Below the pieces are notes generated by a model. It was not told the origin of the DNA. It saw only the letters and a list, made by a program, of their open reading frames with translations, and did not search any database. Source: an uncultured Saprospiraceae bacterium (lineage in GTDB: Bacteria > Bacteroidota > Bacteroidia > Chitinophagales > Saprospiraceae). Taken from it: a stretch of 64,000 nt of DNA. Location of the stretch: contig CALFWO010000015.1 in assembly GCA_937928045.1 (NCBI GenBank), positions 1-64,000 of the forward strand. Direction: 5' to 3'. Positions 16,448 through 22,864 of this stretch are shown here, in pieces. Each line of letters begins with the position of its first letter. The stretch's first letter is position 1. The position numbers were made by a program, and so were the translations under genes.

Positions 16448-17863
16448 TTACTTCAAATATCCGCGGAGAAATCCGATGAAATTGTTGATATCTTTCAGAT
16501 CTGTCACATAGCCCAGAGAAACCCTAATTGCGCCTCTCATTCGACCTAAGAGTACCACTAATTTTTCGTAGTTATATTCATGTTCTTCCATGAACGAGTA
16601 GTACCTTAAAGATTCTTCATTGCTAACACAACTCATGATTTCATCGATTCCAGGATTGCAGAAACAGCCAGTTCTTAGAGAAATATTCGCATTGTTGGCT
16701 GCTTTTTCAATTTCAAAATAGTTGTCAACTTTACCTTCGACAGTGTTGAGATTGAAAATAATAGTGCCACCACGATTTGTATTTTCTTTGGGTCCTAAAA
16801 CGTTTACCAAGCATTGGCCGTTGCTATGTTTCAATGAAGACATTTCTTCAATCATCAATCCTGTTAGTTCAGTTACTCGTTTATTGATTTTATCAATTCC
16901 AATAGAATCAATCCAATCTAAACCAATTTTAACTGCAGGAATATCAAGGTAGTTGATTGTTCCATTTTCAAATTTCTCGTGATTATTATGCAAGAAATGT
17001 TCTCCAGTATTTACTGAGACAAAAGATACTGTTCCTCCGGCAAACCAAGGCTTCTTCAGTTTATGAAAAACGGATTTTTTAACCAAAAGACAACCAATGC
17101 CAGTAGGGTAACCAAATATTTTATAGAATGATACGGAAGCAAATTCCGGGCTCACTTCTTTCAAGTCCAATTTGTTTGTAGGGACATATGCTGCGCAATC
17201 CAAAAGTACATCCCATCCATTATCTTGAGCGCGCTTGATATCGCTTAGTTGATGTTTGACTCCCGATACATTTGACTGTGCTGGAAACGCAAAAAGTTTA
17301 TTTTTCTTATTCGGATACTTTAACAAAGATCTGTATAGTTGATCTTTATCAGCTCGCAAATTTTCCATATACAATTTGCAATATTCATATGAACCTCCTT
17401 TAGATGTACAGTACTCTCTAATGCCATTTACAGAATTGTGATTGTCATAAGTCATTAACATATGACCATCATCATAAAAAGGATAACATTCCCCAACTAT
17501 TTTTAATGCTGCAGAGGCATTCGAAGTGAAGATGCATTCATAGTCTTCAGTGCCATTAAAGTATTCCAATACTTTTGCCCTGGTTTCATCCACTCGATTT
17601 GTGGATAACTGTGAACTTGGATTTGTTGAATGCGGATTTCCTAAAACAGATTGCTGCAATTGTTGAAAATGAGTATTCAATTGAGACTCGGCGTACAATC
17701 CACCTCCGGTAAAATCAAGATAAGTGTGATTCGATTCATCGAGTCTAGAAAATTCTTTTTTTCTGAGATTGAAAAAAAAAGGATCTACTAATAAATCTGG
17801 GTAATTCTCAACCGCAGAAAGATGCGGGAAAGCACCAGATTTGTGCTTCTGCTTAAGTATCAT
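16448..17863 (-). CDS. PLP-dependent sulfurase/aminotransferase class V, MOCOS-like
   Basis: 471 residues of the cysteine desulfurase superfamily. The closest pattern I recognise is the N-terminal (NifS-like) domain of eukaryotic-type molybdenum cofactor sulfurase: GNPHS (75-79), FTSNASAALKIVGE (112-125), YDNHNSVNGIREY with the PLP-stacking His142, LLDCAAY with Asp222, SFYKIFGYPTG with the Schiff-base Lys248, and RTGCFCNPG with candidate persulfide cysteines Cys400/Cys402. The MOSC domain of eukaryotic MOCOS is absent. Known MOCOS-type enzymes turn dioxo-Mo into sulfurated Mo cofactor for xanthine-oxidase family enzymes. A possible client, the Ior-type oxidoreductase, is encoded 37 kb away. 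A role in other sulfur transfer is equally possible. Confidence 0.8.
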   Translation of the reverse strand: MILKQKHKSGAFPHLSAVENYPDLLVDPFFFNLRKKEFSRLDESNHTYLDFTGGGLYAESQLNTHFQQLQQSVLGNPHSTNPSSQLSTNRVDETRAKVLEYFNGTEDYECIFTSNASAALKIVGECYPFYDDGHMLMTYDNHNSVNGIREYCTSKGGSYEYCKLYMENLRADKDQLYRSLLKYPNKKNKLFAFPAQSNVSGVKHQLSDIKRAQDNGWDVLLDCAAYVPTNKLDLKEVSPEFASVSFYKIFGYPTGIGCLLVKKSVFHKLKKPWFAGGTVSFVSVNTGEHFLHNNHEKFENGTINYLDIPAVKIGLDWIDSIGIDKINKRVTELTGLMIEEMSSLKHSNGQCLVNVLGPKENTNRGGTIIFNLNTVEGKVDNYFEIEKAANNANISLRTGCFCNPGIDEIMSCVSNEESLRYYSFMEEHEYNYEKLVVLLGRMRGAIRVSLGYVTDLKDINNFIGFLRGYLK

Positions 17864-18021
17864 TGGAATAGTTGGCTAGGTTCTTTACAAAAATGCACAT
17901 TTTTTCAATCAATACTGTACCCTGAATAGGTGAATTTCACAGGATTTGGTTTAATATTTCCAGTGAAAGTTGAGTTTTGACTTTGACCTGATCACAATCA
18001 GTCGTTTTTTCTTAACTATCC

Positions 18022-18029
18022 TATCTTTG
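18022..18029 (+). promoter_or_regulatory. -7 box (TATCTTTG) of the RNA methylase gene
   Basis: Exact TAnnTTTG match 18 bp before the ATG at 18047, implying a leader of only about 10 nt. No convincing -33 motif. A short dyad (CTGAT/ATCAG, 17988-18001) lies just upstream and might be an operator. Confidence 0.5.
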
Positions 18030-18046
18030 TGTTCAAATAATAAAGC

Positions 18047-18574
18047 ATGCGTAAATTAAAGTTAAACGAGCTGAATAGGATGGATGAGGCGGAATTTAAG
18101 ACCTCGCATAAGGCGCCGATTAAGTTGATTCTTGATAACATTAGGTCGGGTCATAATGTTGGTTCTGCCTTTCGAACGGCAGATGCATTTAGATTGGATG
18201 AAGTCTTGTTGTGTGGAATTACACCGACTCCACCACATCGGGAGATTCTGAAAACTGCTTTGGGAGCAGTTGAATCAATGGCTTGGCGTACAGGTGATGC
18301 AATAGAATTTATAGAAGAATTCAAGCAAGCTGGATACAAGATTTATGCTGTTGAGCAAACAGATTCTTCGATAGCATTACAGAAATACCAGTATGAATCG
18401 GTTGAGAAGATTGTGTTGATTTTTGGCAATGAGGTTAAAGGGGTTGATAGTAAATTGTTGCCTTATGTTGATGGTTGTCTTGAGATTCCGCAGTATGGCA
18501 CCAAGCACTCGTTTAATGTTTCTGTATCGATGGGTATCGTACTTTGGGAGCTTTGTAGAAATAGGTTGTACTAA
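18047..18574 (+). CDS. TrmH/SpoU-family RNA 2'-O-methyltransferase
   Basis: 175 residues of the SPOUT class, which methylates ribose 2'-OH in tRNA or rRNA with S-adenosylmethionine. The three knot motifs are clear: motif 1 NIRSGHNVGSAFRTADAF (residues ~31-48, with the catalytic Arg), motif 2 IFGNEVKGVD (near 125-134) and motif 3 IPQYGTKHSFNVSVSMGIVL (near 147-166). The length fits small TrmH-type enzymes without a substrate-binding extension. The substrate (for example tRNA position 18 or 34) cannot be told from sequence. Confidence 0.93.
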   Translation: MRKLKLNELNRMDEAEFKTSHKAPIKLILDNIRSGHNVGSAFRTADAFRLDEVLLCGITPTPPHREILKTALGAVESMAWRTGDAIEFIEEFKQAGYKIYAVEQTDSSIALQKYQYESVEKIVLIFGNEVKGVDSKLLPYVDGCLEIPQYGTKHSFNVSVSMGIVLWELCRNRLY

Positions 18575-18585
18575 TATTTGTGCGT

Positions 18586-18690
18586 GTCCCTTACAGGGCC
18601 GCTCTCTTCCGAACTCACGGCATATGGCTGTTCGGTTCATTGGACTAAATTCTGCAGACAGCTCACGAGCTCCACGGACTTTTTAATTTC
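18586..18690. repeat. GC-rich hairpin-forming island between the RNA methylase and the RAYT gene
   Basis: About 100 bp are visibly richer in G+C than the AT-rich surroundings and contain several short dyads: CCCT/AGGG (18592-18602), CCGAAC/GTTCGG (18609 to about 18635) and AGCTCACGAGCT (near 18661-18672). No convincing protein is encoded. Its place at the 3' side of the transposase gene suggests a mobile-element edge or a repeat-family member. It shares only fragments (GGACTAAA, CTCAC) with the REP-like elements upstream. Confidence 0.4.
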
Positions 18691-18750
18691 CTATTTTTAT
18701 TATTTCCGAATAAATAAAAATTACATTTCAGCCTTATTCTATTGGATTGA

Positions 18751-19284
18751 TCAAGGGGATGAAAAATTCTTAATAATTGATTTAATATTTTTTGGGTGGT
18801 TGAATATTTCTGAATAGGAAATCTGAAAATCTAAATATTGATCCTTTTCTAACTTTAGAAAATTGAAAAAGGTGTTTACCGTTTTTTTGAAGTTTATCAG
18901 TTTTCCTAACTTGAAATATTTGGTAAATGGCGTAATGAAATTTCGCAGCCTTTTGGGAATATCGGAAAGTTTTCCAAATGCTTTTGTATGTCTGCAGAAC
19001 AAAGAACCAAAGCGATTTCTTTCTTTGTTAATTCCTCTGGTATAAGAGCGCAACAAGATTCCGATATTGTAGTTCAGAAGATTTCCTGTATACTCTTTTT
19101 TTGTTTTAATTAGAATGTGAAATTGGTTGTCGGCTAATTTAATGGAGATCACTTTGGCATAAGGAGTGATGTATTCAGAAATTTTTGAGCGGAAGTACTT
19201 TTTATTTCTTTCTGAGAAAAATATGGATTGATAGTCAATTCCAAAGTTGTGGATGTAGTAATGTTTGTTGGCTTCGAATTTCAT
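18751..19284 (-). CDS. RAYT-like Y1 (REP-associated tyrosine) transposase with degenerate HUH motif
   Basis: 177 residues. The layout matches Y1_Tnp/RAYT proteins: HYYIHNFGIDYQSIFFSERN near the N-terminus, then LADNQFHILIK (50-60), then LLRSYTRGINKERNRFGSLF (78-96) with candidate catalytic Tyr81 and the family-typical GSLF. The usual HUH metal site reads N-H-x-H; here it is N-Gln54-Phe-His56, so the first histidine is lost. The C-terminal half is Lys/Phe-rich and lacks clear motifs. Active members nick single-stranded REP palindromes. This copy may be inactive, decaying or domesticated. REP-like palindromes lie upstream at 19511-19567 and 19655-19710. Confidence 0.78.
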   Translation of the reverse strand: MKFEANKHYYIHNFGIDYQSIFFSERNKKYFRSKISEYITPYAKVISIKLADNQFHILIKTKKEYTGNLLNYNIGILLRSYTRGINKERNRFGSLFCRHTKAFGKLSDIPKRLRNFITPFTKYFKLGKLINFKKTVNTFFNFLKLEKDQYLDFQISYSEIFNHPKNIKSIIKNFSSP

Positions 19285-19459
19285 AATTGTGAAAAGTTGT
19301 TTGATACATAGACGGAGAAAAAGGTAATCTTCAAAATTTTGGTTTTGTGGGAAGTTGAAAATTTGGTGTAAGTTGTTGAATTTCAGGGAGAAGAAATTTT
19401 TAAAAAAGTTGAAGAGTGGTGGAAAATTTTGGGATTGGGGTAGGAGTTTGTGAAATTTT

Positions 19460-19490
19460 GGGTTTTGGGGGATGGGGGATGGTGCTGGGG
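19460..19490 (+). other. G-quadruplex-forming motif
   Basis: Four G runs, GGG-TTTT-GGGGG-AT-GGGGG-ATGGTGCT-GGGG, lie about 175 bp upstream of the RAYT start and 20 bp from REP-like element A. The third loop is 8 nt, slightly beyond the usual 7-nt cutoff. Two more G runs (near 19431-19440) are close by. Confidence 0.5.
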
Positions 19491-19510
19491 TACTTCTGGA
19501 ATTCAGGATC

Positions 19511-19567
19511 TGGCTAAAGTTGGGGACTGACTCGCGCGCGTAAGTGAGAGGCTAGCTTTAGTCCGTC
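19511..19567 (+). repeat. REP-like palindromic element A
   Basis: GC-rich imperfect palindrome. The core ACTCGCGCGCGTAAGT (19529-19544) folds on itself with G opposite G just outside the ACT/AGT pairs. An outer stem pairs GGCTAAAGTTGG (19512-19523) with CTAGCTTTAGTC (19552-19563) with G-T wobbles. It shares the plan T(A/G)GCT..AGTT.G..(C/T)TGACT..(C/T)GCGCG with elements B and C. Confidence 0.65.
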
Positions 19568-19654
19568 ACAAAAGAATTTAGAGTGATTTTTAAATCTAAA
19601 GCAATTTGTTGATGGGATAAATTCAAAATTGGAATTGAAAAAACAAATAGTATC

Positions 19655-19710
19655 TAGCTATAGTTAGACCTTGACTTACGCGCGTGAGTGAAGGACCATC
19701 TTAAGTCAGA
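19655..19710 (+). repeat. REP-like palindromic element B
   Basis: The core ACTTACGCGCGTGAGT (19674-19689) is a near-perfect 16-bp palindrome. It is extended by CCTT-G / G-AAGG to a 26-bp stem with one G-G mismatch. The 5' flank TAGCTATAGTTAGAC (19655-19669) matches element C (TAGCTTTAGTTAGAC) in 14 of 15 positions. A second stem, GACTTA/TAAGTC, overlaps it. Confidence 0.7.
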
Positions 19711-19756
19711 CCCTCAATCATCCCTATCTCATTCCTCGAACTTTCCCAAACCCAAA

Positions 19757-20506
19757 TTACCGATACCCATACTTATTCAACTCATCAAATCTTAACCCAA
19801 GTCGTAACCCAACAAACACTTGTTGCCAACTAAAAATATTCGCTGAAGCCGGCAGTGCAGGATTTTCCAGATATGCATCTCCGTGCTCTGAAACGAAAGT
19901 ATATTGAGCCAAAGGCGTAACAGTAATAAAATCAGAAACTCCGATGTCAATTCCTAACCCAGCTCTTAGATTATAACCAACACCACTGCTTTTATCAGAA
20001 GTTGTGGAAGTGCCTGTTATCGAAACATCAGTATAAGTTTTTCCAAAGTTATTGAAAGTAATCCCCGGTGCCACTCGAATGAAAAATCCTTTTTTCAACA
20101 ACTGCCCATCTTTTGAAAAGGTTGGACAATCACAATCTCCCTCAAAGTCAAAAGGATAAATTTGTGTGTTAAAATTAAATTGTAGACTGTTGATCAAAAT
20201 ATCATGATCATAGGCGAAATCTGGAAGTACTGTCGACGCAAGTTTGGCCTTTGCCTGGCTAAAACTAAGCTCCGGCAAAAATTCCAAACGTTTATTCTTT
20301 AGCCTAAACCAATAGTCAATGGCTACTTGATAGCTTCCACCATCCAGATTTTTCGAATTTTCACTATCCAAATCAGTCCTACTTTCAAAGAAGGTGTTGA
20401 AATCCGCTGCTTGATACTTTAAAAATCCTGACGTAATTCCAATTTGAGCAATAGATTGCGATGAAAAGTAAAATAGAATCGAAACTGTGAATAATAACTT
20501 TTTCAT
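19757..20506 (-). CDS. Outer-membrane beta-barrel protein
   Basis: 249 residues with a signal peptide (MKKLLFTVSILFYFSSQSIAQ). The rest alternates polar and hydrophobic residues in short strands (YQVAIDYWFRL, FFIRVAPGITF, YNLRAGLGIDIG, ITVTPLAQYTF, QVFVGLRLGLRF), typical of 8-stranded OMP_b-brl/porin-like proteins. An acidic loop has GDCDCP with two close cysteines. It ends in YGYR rather than a classical terminal Phe, but the last strand (VGLRLGLRF) is clear. No ligand can be inferred. Alone on the minus strand, divergent from rimO. Confidence 0.75.
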   Translation of the reverse strand: MKKLLFTVSILFYFSSQSIAQIGITSGFLKYQAADFNTFFESRTDLDSENSKNLDGGSYQVAIDYWFRLKNKRLEFLPELSFSQAKAKLASTVLPDFAYDHDILINSLQFNFNTQIYPFDFEGDCDCPTFSKDGQLLKKGFFIRVAPGITFNNFGKTYTDVSITGTSTTSDKSSGVGYNLRAGLGIDIGVSDFITVTPLAQYTFVSEHGDAYLENPALPASANIFSWQQVFVGLRLGLRFDELNKYGYR

Positions 20507-20607
20507 AAGAGGAAAACGTCTATACTAAGGGTCTAGTTGCCCAAAACTAAACAAAATATAACTATAGATCAATAATATATTAGAAAGGATTAGTCAGCAA
20601 GAACCCG

Positions 20608-20615
20608 TACTTTTG
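20608..20615 (+). promoter_or_regulatory. -7 box (TACTTTTG) of rimO
   Basis: Exact TAnnTTTG match ending 19 bp before the TTG start codon at 20635, predicting a leader of only ~12 nt. No clear -33 motif. Confidence 0.55.
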
Positions 20616-20634
20616 CAGACTAAATTTTTATCCA

Positions 20635-21945
20635 TTGAAGACAAAGACATTAGAGAAAGATAAGGTAAACGTGATCACCTTGGGCTGTAGTAAGAATCTT
20701 GTGGATTCTGAAAATCTGATTACGCAACTCAAAGCTAACGATTTTGAGGTGGAGCATGATAAGAATGAGACTGATGCCAATGTCATTGTCGTTAATACTT
20801 GTGGCTTTATTGATCTTGCAAAGGAAGAGTCCGTGAATACCATTTTGCAATATGCAGATGTAAAAAGAAACGGTGGGATTGATAAGTTATACGTGACTGG
20901 ATGTTTATCCCAGCGATATAAAGACGACTTGGAAAAGGAAATCCCTGAGGTCGATGCATACTTTGGAACGCTGGAATTGCCTGGTTTACTTCAGCGATTG
21001 AATGCAGATTATAAGCACGAGCTGATCGGCGAACGCCAAACAACAACTCCACCACATTACGCCTTCTTGAAAATATCTGAAGGTTGTAACCGAACTTGTT
21101 CATTTTGTGCAATACCGTTGATGCGAGGGAAGCACATTTCTCGATCTATTGAAGACCTGGTAGCTGAAGCTAAGAATTTAGCTAAAATGGGAACTAAAGA
21201 ATTGCTTTTAATTGCCCAAGAATCCACCTATTATGGCTTAGATTTATACAAAAAAAGAGCTTTACCAGAACTGATGGAGGCTTTGGCCGCGGTTGAAGGT
21301 ATCGAATGGATTCGTTTGCATTATGCTTACCCAAGTAAATTCCCTCTGGAAATTTTCGATGCCATTGCAAAACACGATAATGTCTGTAACTATATTGATC
21401 TTCCATTGCAGCATGCTTCAGATGCCGTGCTGAAAAGAATGCGCCGTCAAATTACTAGAAAAGAAACAGAGGACTTGATAAAAATAGCTCGTGAGCGAAT
21501 TCCTAATATTGGCTTGAGAACAACCATGCTGGTCGGTTTCCCTGGAGAAACTGAAGAAGAGTTTCAAGAACTTTGTGATTTTATCTCAGAACAGAAGTTT
21601 GAAAGGCTTGGAGTATTTCAATATTCACATGAAGAAGATACAATAGCACATGATATGAAAGATGATGTTCCGGCAGAAGTTAAAGCTGATCGAGCCAATC
21701 GTTTGATGGAAATTCAAAGAGAAATTTCTTTAGAAAAAAATCAAGCTAAAATAGGGCAGACCTTTAAAGTCTTGTTTGATCGAAAAGAAGGCGAATTTTT
21801 TGTTGGAAGAACAGAATTTGACTCTCCCGAAGTTGACAATGAAGTATTATTACCGGCAGATCAGTATGTTAGAATCGGAGACTTTGCAGAAGTCAAAATT
21901 GTTGATGCAGAAGAATTTGATCTTTACGGAGAATTAGTGTCTTAA
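20635..21945 (+). CDS. rimO: Ribosomal protein uS12 methylthiotransferase RimO (TTG start)
   Basis: 436-residue radical-SAM methylthiotransferase that thiomethylates the conserved Asp of ribosomal protein S12. The N-terminal UPF0004 domain has NVITLGCSKNLVDSE and VNTCGFI and VTGCLSQRY, with three cluster cysteines. The radical-SAM motif is Cys151-x3-Cys155-x2-Cys158 in EGCNRTCSFCAIP. The C-terminal TRAM domain follows from about residue 375. The frame starts at TTG (20635); MKTKTL fits the usual N-terminus of Bacteroidota RimO, and no ATG lies between it and NVITLGC. A -7 box sits 20 bp upstream and a strong terminator lies at 21971. Confidence 0.97.
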   Translation: MKTKTLEKDKVNVITLGCSKNLVDSENLITQLKANDFEVEHDKNETDANVIVVNTCGFIDLAKEESVNTILQYADVKRNGGIDKLYVTGCLSQRYKDDLEKEIPEVDAYFGTLELPGLLQRLNADYKHELIGERQTTTPPHYAFLKISEGCNRTCSFCAIPLMRGKHISRSIEDLVAEAKNLAKMGTKELLLIAQESTYYGLDLYKKRALPELMEALAAVEGIEWIRLHYAYPSKFPLEIFDAIAKHDNVCNYIDLPLQHASDAVLKRMRRQITRKETEDLIKIARERIPNIGLRTTMLVGFPGETEEEFQELCDFISEQKFERLGVFQYSHEEDTIAHDMKDDVPAEVKADRANRLMEIQREISLEKNQAKIGQTFKVLFDRKEGEFFVGRTEFDSPEVDNEVLLPADQYVRIGDFAEVKIVDAEEFDLYGELVS

Positions 21946-21970
21946 ATTTTTCAACAATAAAATATATGAA

Positions 21971-22007
21971 AGACCTGGCGGAATTTAAATTCTGTCAGGT
22001 CTTTTTT
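21971..22007 (+). terminator. Rho-independent terminator of rimO
   Basis: A 14-bp stem (AGACCTGGCGGAAT / ATTCTGTCAGGTCT with G-T wobbles), a 4-nt loop (TTAA) and a run of T follow the rimO stop by 25 bp. Confidence 0.9.
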
Positions 22008-22238
22008 ATTCGCCAAATATGATCTTAGTTAAGGTTATTTCTTTTACTTAAACCAACGCTTTTTATATTTTCCAACTCCAGACTAATTGACCAATAACAA
22101 TCAAATTATCATTGCAATTTGAATTTGATTGGAATAATAAATATAGTTCAATTTAAAATATTAGGTTACCAACCTTTTTCTGAATAAAACTCACTTTATA
22201 ACAGTTAGTAAAAACAGTACAATCTTAAAATTCAAATT

Positions 22239-22787
22239 ATGAAAGCCATTTTAACCTTTATTGTATTTCTATGCTCAATGCAATTGTCTGCTCAGTTTGC
22301 ATCATTTCCTGAAACAAAAAAATCCATTGGAAAAAACAGCTTTAATGTGCAATATAGTTCGTTGGAAGGTGTTGGACTTAACTTTGAAAGAAGTTTGTTA
22401 CAGAAAAATAAATTTTCTCTTTTTGGTCAAGTTGGGTTGAGTAGTGTTCTTCCATTAGTTGGGAAAAGCTCAAATAATTCTAGTGTTTCATTTTCACGTT
22501 TAATAGGTTTTTCGGCTAACATAGGTTTAGCGGCAAATTATTCATTCAATGAATCCCATAGTATTAGAATTGGTGCCGGATTGCGAAGATACCAATTTTA
22601 TAAACCTGATACCTACCAAGAGTTATTTTCTGGTATAGGTTATGATCAATTATCAAAATATTTGGATTTAGAATATCGGTTTCAGCCTAAAGATTCGAAA
22701 TTTTATTTTCTCGCAGGTTACCGACATTCTTTTCATGAGAATTTCAATTTGGGAGGTCTAAAGTTAGGAATGGGATTTAAATTCTAA
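22239..22787 (+). CDS. Small secreted outer-membrane barrel-like protein
   Basis: 182 residues. Signal peptide MKAILTFIVFLCSMQLSAQ, then strand-like segments with alternating residues (FNVQYSSLEGVGLNFERSL, FSLFGQVGLSSV, IGLAANYSF, SIRIGAGLRRYQF, YLDLEYRF, FYFLAGYRHSF) and a terminal LKLGMGFKF ending in Phe, as outer-membrane barrels do. I do not recognise a specific family. It lies alone between rimO and a convergent FG-GAP gene, with its own upstream gap of ~290 bp and a shared terminator at 22806. Confidence 0.65.
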   Translation: MKAILTFIVFLCSMQLSAQFASFPETKKSIGKNSFNVQYSSLEGVGLNFERSLLQKNKFSLFGQVGLSSVLPLVGKSSNNSSVSFSRLIGFSANIGLAANYSFNESHSIRIGAGLRRYQFYKPDTYQELFSGIGYDQLSKYLDLEYRFQPKDSKFYFLAGYRHSFHENFNLGGLKLGMGFKF

Positions 22788-22805
22788 GTAACCATTTTTA
22801 ACGAA

Positions 22806-22843
22806 AAAATCCGATTGCCAATTTAACTTGCCAATCGGATTTT
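22806..22843. terminator. Bidirectional terminator
   Basis: A 12-bp perfect stem (AAAATCCGATTG / CAATCGGATTTT) with a 14-nt loop lies between two convergent genes. The minus-strand side ends in six T, so it serves the 22865-26194 gene best. Confidence 0.85.
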
Positions 22844-22864
22844 GTAATTTTTGCAAGTTGTAAA

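Larger units (their letters stand above)
19285..19756. other. 472-bp intergenic region upstream of the RAYT gene: C-depleted tract plus two REP-like palindromes
   Basis: Between 19333 and 19484 the + strand has a single C (19384) in 152 nt, with many G runs and repeated ATTTTGGG. Then follow two GC-rich palindromic elements (19511-19567 and 19655-19710). No credible gene is seen. The region would contain the RAYT promoter, but no clean -7 box was found. Confidence 0.6.

Noticed and set aside
17988-18001. CTGAT/ATCAG dyad upstream of the RNA methylase
   Set aside because: Only 5 bp per arm and no known regulator or second copy; not enough for an operator.
18377-18817. Three overlapping open frames across the GC-rich island
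   Set aside because: They begin inside the RNA methylase gene or end in the AT-rich tail, and none shows a domain. The island is better seen as non-coding or repeat DNA.
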